DNA of 10,320 nt from Chitinophagaceae bacterium (GTDB taxonomy: Bacteria > Bacteroidota > Bacteroidia > Chitinophagales > Chitinophagaceae), in contig CANGEZ010000054.1 of assembly GCA_947452875.1 (NCBI GenBank), forward strand, positions 1-10,320, read 5' to 3'. Of the stretch, positions 6,101 to 10,320 are shown in pieces; position 1 is the stretch's first letter; every line of letters starts with the position of its first letter. The notes under the pieces were generated by a model. The model was not told where the DNA came from. It worked only from the letters and a program-made list of their open reading frames with translations, and made no database searches. Made by a program: the position numbers and the translations under genes.

Positions 6101-7939
6101 ATGTGCGGAATAGTTGGTTATACCGGCTCAAGACAAGCTTACCCAGTAATTTTAAAAGGACTTAAAAGACTCGAATACAGAGGCTACGACAGTAGTGGCG
6201 TAGCACTTCTAAAAGATGGTGAGCTGAACGTTTACAAGAAAAAAGGGAAAGTTGCCGAACTAGAAGAATCGATGATTGGTAATAACATAGATGCACAAAT
6301 TGGTATTGGTCACACCCGTTGGGCTACTCATGGTGAACCTAGTGACAGAAACGCGCACCCACACTCATCTGCAAGTGGCAAATTGGCCATGATTCATAAT
6401 GGTATTATTGAAAACTATGCCTTAATCAAACAGGATTTGATTAATAAAGGATACGAATTTAAAAGTGATACAGATACTGAAGTTTTACTCAATTTCATAG
6501 AAGATATTCAACAGAACAATAATAGCACTCTTGAAGAAGCGGTTCGTATTGCTTTAAAAAGAGTTACTGGTGCTTATTGTATATTATTGATTGAACAAGA
6601 CAATCCAGACACTATTATCGCTGCCAGAAAGGGAAGTCCGCTGGTAATTGGTATTGGAAAAGGCGAGCATTTTTTAGCAAGCGACGCCTCTCCCATTATT
6701 GAGTACACTAAAGAAGTTGTGTACGTAAATGATTATGAATTGGCCATCGTAAAGCCAGATGAATTGATATTAAAAAATCTGGGCAACGAAAAAATCACGC
6801 CATACATCACAAAGCTGGACATGGAATTGGCTGCCATAGAAAAAGGTGGTTATGACCATTTCATGATTAAAGAAATATTTGAACAACCGAGTACCATTTT
6901 CGATTGCTTACGAGGACGTCTTGACGCTAAAGAAGGTGTTATCAGAATGAGTGGTGTTGATAAACATATCGACCAGTTAATCAATGCCAATCGTATTATG
7001 ATTCTGGCTTGCGGTACCAGTTGGCATGCCGGACTTATTGCAGAATACATCATTGAAGAATTGTGTCGTATTCCAGTAGAAGTTGAATATGCTTCTGAAT
7101 TTAGATACAGAAATCCAATTGTCAATAAAGGCGATGTTATCATTGCCATTTCTCAAAGTGGTGAAACAGCAGACACATTGGTTGCTTTGGAAAAAGCTAA
7201 AGAAAATGGAGCCTTTATTTTTGGTGTGGTAAATGCAGTCGGCTCTTCAATTGCTCGTATCTCTAACGCAGGAGCATACACGCATGCCGGACCAGAAATC
7301 GGTGTAGCTTCAACAAAAGCATTTACAGGCCAATTGGCGGTATTAATGATGGTAGCCTTGGATATCGCAAAACACAAAGGAACGATTTCTGATGAAAGGT
7401 ATAAATCATTATTATTGGAGTTAGAGGAAGTTCCTGAAAAAGTAAATGCTATTCTGAAAAATGCTGAGGATATCAAAAAAATTGCTGAAAAATATAAAGA
7501 CGCATCTGACTTTTTATTCCTTGGAAGAGGTTATAATTTCCCGGTAGCACTTGAAGGTGCTTTGAAATTAAAAGAGATTTCTTACATACATGCCGAAGGT
7601 TATCCTGCTGCCGAAATGAAGCACGGGCCTATAGCATTAGTCGATGAAAATCTTCCTGTTGTATTTATTGCCACAAAAGATATGTACCACGAAAAAATCG
7701 TGAGCAACATGCAGGAAATCAAAGCACGTAAAGGAAAAATCATTTCAATTGTGACAGAAGGCGATACGGTCAGCCCAGGATTAAGCAATGACTTCTTTGC
7801 CATTCCACCTGCCGATGAATTGATTGCGCCGATTCTTACTGTCATTCCTTTACAATTGCTTTCTTATTATGTTGGAACAGCAAAAGGCATTGACGTAGAC
7901 AAACCTCGTAATTTGGCGAAAAGTGTTACGGTAGAATAG
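6101..7939 (+). CDS. glmS: Glutamine--fructose-6-phosphate aminotransferase (isomerizing)
   Basis: GlmS converts fructose-6-phosphate and glutamine to glucosamine-6-phosphate and glutamate, the entry step to UDP-GlcNAc for peptidoglycan and lipid A. The 612-residue protein matches the usual length of about 609. The start is fixed by MCGIVGYTG: Cys2 becomes the N-terminal nucleophile of the glutaminase domain (about 2-225), which also shows HTRWATHGEPS (71-81), HNGIIEN (99-105) and SDTDTEV (122-128). Two SIS domains follow. The first has the sugar-phosphate loops ACGTS (303-307) and SQSGET (351-356). The second contains LGRG (474-477) and KEISYIHAEGYPAAEMKHGP (491-510), where Glu492 and His508 match E. 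coli Glu488 and His504. The C-terminal tail DKPRNLAKSVTVE carries the substrate-binding lysine, Lys607. It stands alone with its own terminator downstream. Confidence 0.98.
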   Translation: MCGIVGYTGSRQAYPVILKGLKRLEYRGYDSSGVALLKDGELNVYKKKGKVAELEESMIGNNIDAQIGIGHTRWATHGEPSDRNAHPHSSASGKLAMIHNGIIENYALIKQDLINKGYEFKSDTDTEVLLNFIEDIQQNNNSTLEEAVRIALKRVTGAYCILLIEQDNPDTIIAARKGSPLVIGIGKGEHFLASDASPIIEYTKEVVYVNDYELAIVKPDELILKNLGNEKITPYITKLDMELAAIEKGGYDHFMIKEIFEQPSTIFDCLRGRLDAKEGVIRMSGVDKHIDQLINANRIMILACGTSWHAGLIAEYIIEELCRIPVEVEYASEFRYRNPIVNKGDVIIAISQSGETADTLVALEKAKENGAFIFGVVNAVGSSIARISNAGAYTHAGPEIGVASTKAFTGQLAVLMMVALDIAKHKGTISDERYKSLLLELEEVPEKVNAILKNAEDIKKIAEKYKDASDFLFLGRGYNFPVALEGALKLKEISYIHAEGYPAAEMKHGPIALVDENLPVVFIATKDMYHEKIVSNMQEIKARKGKIISIVTEGDTVSPGLSNDFFAIPPADELIAPILTVIPLQLLSYYVGTAKGIDVDKPRNLAKSVTVE

Positions 7940-7969
7940 TTTGAAATTAGTTGACAAAATTTAAATAAG

Positions 7970-7999
7970 TCCCGGTTGCCTCAGGTAGCCGGGATTTTT
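7970..7999 (+). terminator. Rho-independent terminator of glmS
   Basis: TCCCGGTTGCC (7970-7980) pairs with GGTAGCCGGGA (7984-7994) as an 11-bp stem including two G-U pairs, with a TCA loop and a TTTTT tail. It lies 30 bases after the glmS stop. Confidence 0.92.
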
Positions 8000-8002
8000 C
8001 AT

Positions 8003-8020
8003 TATATATATATGTGTGTG
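8003..8020. repeat. TA/TG dinucleotide microsatellite
   Basis: Five TA units (8003-8012) run directly into four TG units (8013-8020). This alternating purine-pyrimidine tract lies between the two convergent transcription units, and slippage here would not touch a gene. Confidence 0.8.
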
Positions 8021-8028
8021 GGCGTTTT

Positions 8029-8058
8029 GATATTGCAATATTGCAATATCGCAATATT
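8029..8058. repeat. 8-bp tandem palindromic repeat (TATTGCAA x3)
   Basis: TATTGCAA occurs at 8031-8038 and 8039-8046, and as TATCGCAA at 8047-8054, followed by a partial TATT. Bases 8029-8050 form a perfect 22-base palindrome from GATATTGC to GCAATATC. The DNA is therefore both a tandem repeat and a cruciform- or hairpin-capable site, with a possible protein-binding TTGCAA core. It lies in the gap between the glmS terminator and the terminator of the T9SS gene. No ORF covers it. The bases from 8059 to 8142 show nothing I can identify. Confidence 0.75.
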
Positions 8059-8142
8059 ACGTCAACTCAACTCTGACAGCCAAATATTTACACTGATTTT
8101 TCTTCAATACCACTTGACTTTCTTCAGGCATATTTCTTAATT

Positions 8143-8177
8143 AAAAAAAGGCGGCCCATTACTGAAGCCGCCTTTTT
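8143..8177 (-). terminator. Rho-independent terminator of the T9SS cargo gene
   Basis: GGCGGC (8150-8155) and GCCGCC (8167-8172) form a G/C-rich stem, extended by A-T pairs to 11 bp, around an 11-base loop. An A-run at 8143-8149 becomes the U-tract of the minus-strand transcript. It lies 20 bases past the stop codon of the gene on the minus strand. The TTTTT at 8173-8177 could also let it stop + strand transcripts. Confidence 0.9.
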
Positions 8178-8196
8178 AATATGTAACAATAATCTA

Positions 8197-10320
8197 TTAC
8201 TGAATCACCAATCTTGAAGTCAACACCTCACCATTTACAACAACTTTTACAACATAAATTCCTTTTTGTAAATCAGCTGTTTTGATATTGATTGTGTTGG
8301 CAAATGAGGAAGCCGTTTTTACAACAACACCTTTTGCATCTACTAATTGGATTTTCTTCTCTCCTGTATATTTTGCATCTACGGTTACATTAGTAAATGT
8401 ACTTGAAGGATTTGGAGCGATTGACAAATGAATCGCATCTTTGAAGTTTACAAATTTGATTTGAGAATAATCAAATACACCTGAAAGGCTTACTGATTTT
8501 AAACGATAATAATTGTTGCCAATTGAAGGTAAATAATCAACAGCTGAATAATTTTTCGCAGTGTTGCTATTCCCAAATGCATTTACTGAAGAAAGTGTTT
8601 TCCAATGGATACCATCGGTTGATTTTTCTACAACAAATTGATACAAATTAATTTCTTGAGCAGTTTGCCAGTTGATGTTAACCAAATTACTTACTTTGGC
8701 AACATCAAATGAACTTATTTTCACAGGAAGTACCCTGTAACAAGAACCTCCGTCCAAAGGTGCATCAACACTTGAAATTTGTAACGGTGCAGTTGAACCA
8801 TTTAAAGGATTCACTGTATTTGTTCCTGCAGGCCAAACACCATCATCATCTGAATTACAACCAATAACTTGTCCAGTAACCAAATCAATTTGCTGAATCA
8901 ATCTTACGCCTTCGTTATTAATGTTCGGAATAATAGTATTCCAACTTCCAACAGCTGAATCATATCCGGCAATAAAGCTGGCTCTCCAAGCAGTTCCACC
9001 ATTACCTGTTGCAACCGTTGGCTTTTCTGCCAAAGTCATGCTCAATGGTTTTTCTGAAACCTGGTTATTGACAAACCCACCGGTTGTTGAATTCCACAAA
9101 CCAACTAAATTACCAGACACTGATAATGAAGTTCCATTGATAAAACTGCCATCATTTGCACCAGAAGTTACAGCGAATTGCAATACCTTAATCGAATCAT
9201 TCAAAGCAAATCTATATTGTACAAAAGAATTGCCCTCTTGAGTTAGTGTAACCGTTGGCGTTACATAGTTACCGGCAGTAAATCTTGTATTTGATGTATG
9301 AACAAAACCAAATGAACCTGTAAAGTTACCGTTCGCATTAGTAGTAAATTTTCCATAACCATTTGCTGTTGTTACAGACAATGAAGAACTGTAAGTTAAA
9401 GCCAAAGGAGTAACGGTATTGTCAATTAATATTGAATTACCTGCGCCACCTGCTGTTGTTCCTAAATCTGAAGGCAATGAAGCTTGTGTATAATAACGGT
9501 AAGTTGTGTTGGGTAATAAATTACTTACAGTAGCAATAAACATAGTGGGGATTCTGCTGGCAGTACCAGAGGCCATGTATTGTGGTGTTGCTACCGAAGT
9601 GAAATTTATTTTTTGTAATAATGGAGAAACCCCCGTAGTACTTACACTATTCGGATTATTAGTATTTGTTGAAGTTAAATAATTTTCTGAACCTGCAACT
9701 GTTGCATTGTGTTCATAAACATTAACTGTGTAATTTGATCCTGCAGTTAGGTTTGTTACAGTTACCGGGCCGTTACCAGTTCCATTAAACACAACATAAT
9801 TACCTGAACCTGTTGTTGATGCACTGAAGATATTTGTATTGGCTGTGTAAGTAACGCCATCATTAGGAAGTACAGCAGCAACACTAGTTAAATGTATGAC
9901 TACAATTCTCGATGCCCCATTACCGTTAGTCCAGTTAACATCTAAAGTATTATCCGCAACATTTGAAAAAACAATATTTGAAGCCTGAGTTGTTGGCTCA
10001 GCCGACAATACGTTTCCAGTTACTGCTAAATTTACAGTTGACGCGCCACCTCCGATTACACTAACGTTACCAGACACACTGCCCAAGGCTGTTCCTGATT
10101 GAATGTGTATATAAATTGTAGTTGCTGCTAATGTTGAAGTTGTAATTGGCAAATTAATACTTGAAGCAAAACCTGAACCAGATGCCAATGAAATTTCAAA
10201 TCCGGCAGGAGCTGTTACTGTAACATTTCCTGGGAAAGAAGTAAGGTTAACACCACTAACTGAAAAGGATTGATTAACAGAAGCAACTCCAAATGTAGTA
10301 GTCATGTTGGGGACTGCAGG
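8197..10320 (-). CDS. Large secreted protein with T9SS type A sorting domain (N-terminus outside the window)
   Basis: The frame is open to the window edge. The ATG at 10305-10303 is preceded in frame by sense codons (PAVPN), so it is almost certainly internal; the signal peptide and more N-terminal domains lie beyond the window. Numbering from that Met, residues 1-100 are an Ig-like beta domain of a type common in Bacteroidota surface proteins (SFSVSGVNL, VTAPAGFEIS, GNVSVIGGGASTVNLAVTG). Residues 105-225 resemble a fibronectin III domain (LDVNWTNGNGASRIVVI, VTNLTAGSNYTVNVYEHN). Residues 229-525 are a beta-rich region I cannot assign. Residues 526-620 are the common pre-sorting module (LPVKISSFDV...INWQTAQEINLYQFVVEKSTDG...YYRLKSV). 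Residues 625-702 are the T9SS sorting domain (LSIAPNPSSTFTNVTV...LQKGIYVVKVVVNGEVLTSRLVIQ). The protein should cross the outer membrane through T9SS and be anchored or released. No enzymatic domain is visible, so adhesion or a structural role is only a guess. Ser, Thr and Asn dominate. Confidence 0.92.
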   Translation of the reverse strand, partial: PAVPNMTTTFGVASVNQSFSVSGVNLTSFPGNVTVTAPAGFEISLASGSGFASSINLPITTSTLAATTIYIHIQSGTALGSVSGNVSVIGGGASTVNLAVTGNVLSAEPTTQASNIVFSNVADNTLDVNWTNGNGASRIVVIHLTSVAAVLPNDGVTYTANTNIFSASTTGSGNYVVFNGTGNGPVTVTNLTAGSNYTVNVYEHNATVAGSENYLTSTNTNNPNSVSTTGVSPLLQKINFTSVATPQYMASGTASRIPTMFIATVSNLLPNTTYRYYTQASLPSDLGTTAGGAGNSILIDNTVTPLALTYSSSLSVTTANGYGKFTTNANGNFTGSFGFVHTSNTRFTAGNYVTPTVTLTQEGNSFVQYRFALNDSIKVLQFAVTSGANDGSFINGTSLSVSGNLVGLWNSTTGGFVNNQVSEKPLSMTLAEKPTVATGNGGTAWRASFIAGYDSAVGSWNTIIPNINNEGVRLIQQIDLVTGQVIGCNSDDDGVWPAGTNTVNPLNGSTAPLQISSVDAPLDGGSCYRVLPVKISSFDVAKVSNLVNINWQTAQEINLYQFVVEKSTDGIHWKTLSSVNAFGNSNTAKNYSAVDYLPSIGNNYYRLKSVSLSGVFDYSQIKFVNFKDAIHLSIAPNPSSTFTNVTVDAKYTGEKKIQLVDAKGVVVKTASSFANTINIKTADLQKGIYVVKVVVNGEVLTSRLVIQ

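Noticed and set aside
6850..7845. Three minus-strand frames inside glmS
   Set aside because: They are antisense to the conserved SIS domains and have no recognisable motifs.
449..7939. A single envelope-biogenesis operon linking kdsA and glmS
   Set aside because: They are separated by three unrelated genes, strand changes and terminators; the shared pathway is a matter of function, not of transcription.
8029..8058. CRISPR-like short repeat array
   Set aside because: The units are 8 bp and directly adjacent, with no spacers and no cas genes nearby; it is a palindromic tandem repeat instead.
8921..9241. A 106-codon + strand frame inside the T9SS gene
   Set aside because: It is antisense to an in-frame, domain-bearing secreted protein and has no promoter or motif of its own.

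Overview
The window looks like ordinary chromosomal DNA from a member of the Bacteroidota, most likely a low-GC relative of the Chitinophagaceae. Three things point there. The right-hand gene ends in a type IX secretion (T9SS) sorting domain, which is confined to this phylum. Ribosome binding sites of the Shine-Dalgarno type are missing in front of essentially every gene. Several genes are preceded by a TAnnTTTG-like -7 box (often TAnnTTCG), the Bacteroidota promoter signature. The genus assignment is only an inference from protein style.

Layout, left to right: (1) the 3' part of a small TM2-domain membrane protein, closed by a strong hairpin terminator; (2) kdsA (Kdo-8-phosphate synthase, metal-dependent class) on +; (3) a convergent, very small PspC-domain membrane protein on -, separated from kdsA by an intergenic patch of GGTTCAA/TTGAACC repeats; (4) a mitochondrial-type aconitase on +, with a possible short upstream ORF overlapping its start; (5) a convergent stand-alone SET-domain protein on -, sharing a bidirectional terminator with aconitase; (6) a divergent MgtE magnesium transporter on +, whose predicted promoter interlocks with that of the SET gene; (7) glmS on +; (8) an intergenic stretch holding a terminator, a TA/TG microsatellite, an 8-bp palindromic tandem repeat and a second terminator; (9) a large secreted T9SS cargo protein on -, cut by the right edge of the window.

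The genes do not form an operon. Spacing, strand changes and terminators suggest that almost every gene is its own transcription unit. Functionally, kdsA and glmS both feed cell-envelope synthesis (Kdo for LPS; glucosamine-6-phosphate for UDP-GlcNAc, hence lipid A and peptidoglycan). Aconitase is TCA-cycle housekeeping and MgtE imports Mg2+. The T9SS cargo would be exported across the outer membrane. No mobile element, CRISPR array, tRNA, rRNA or defence system is visible. I found no convincing new multi-gene system. The observations most worth checking are the interlocked SET/mgtE promoters, the 8-bp palindromic repeat array after glmS, the aconitase upstream ORF, and an unassigned central region in the T9SS protein.
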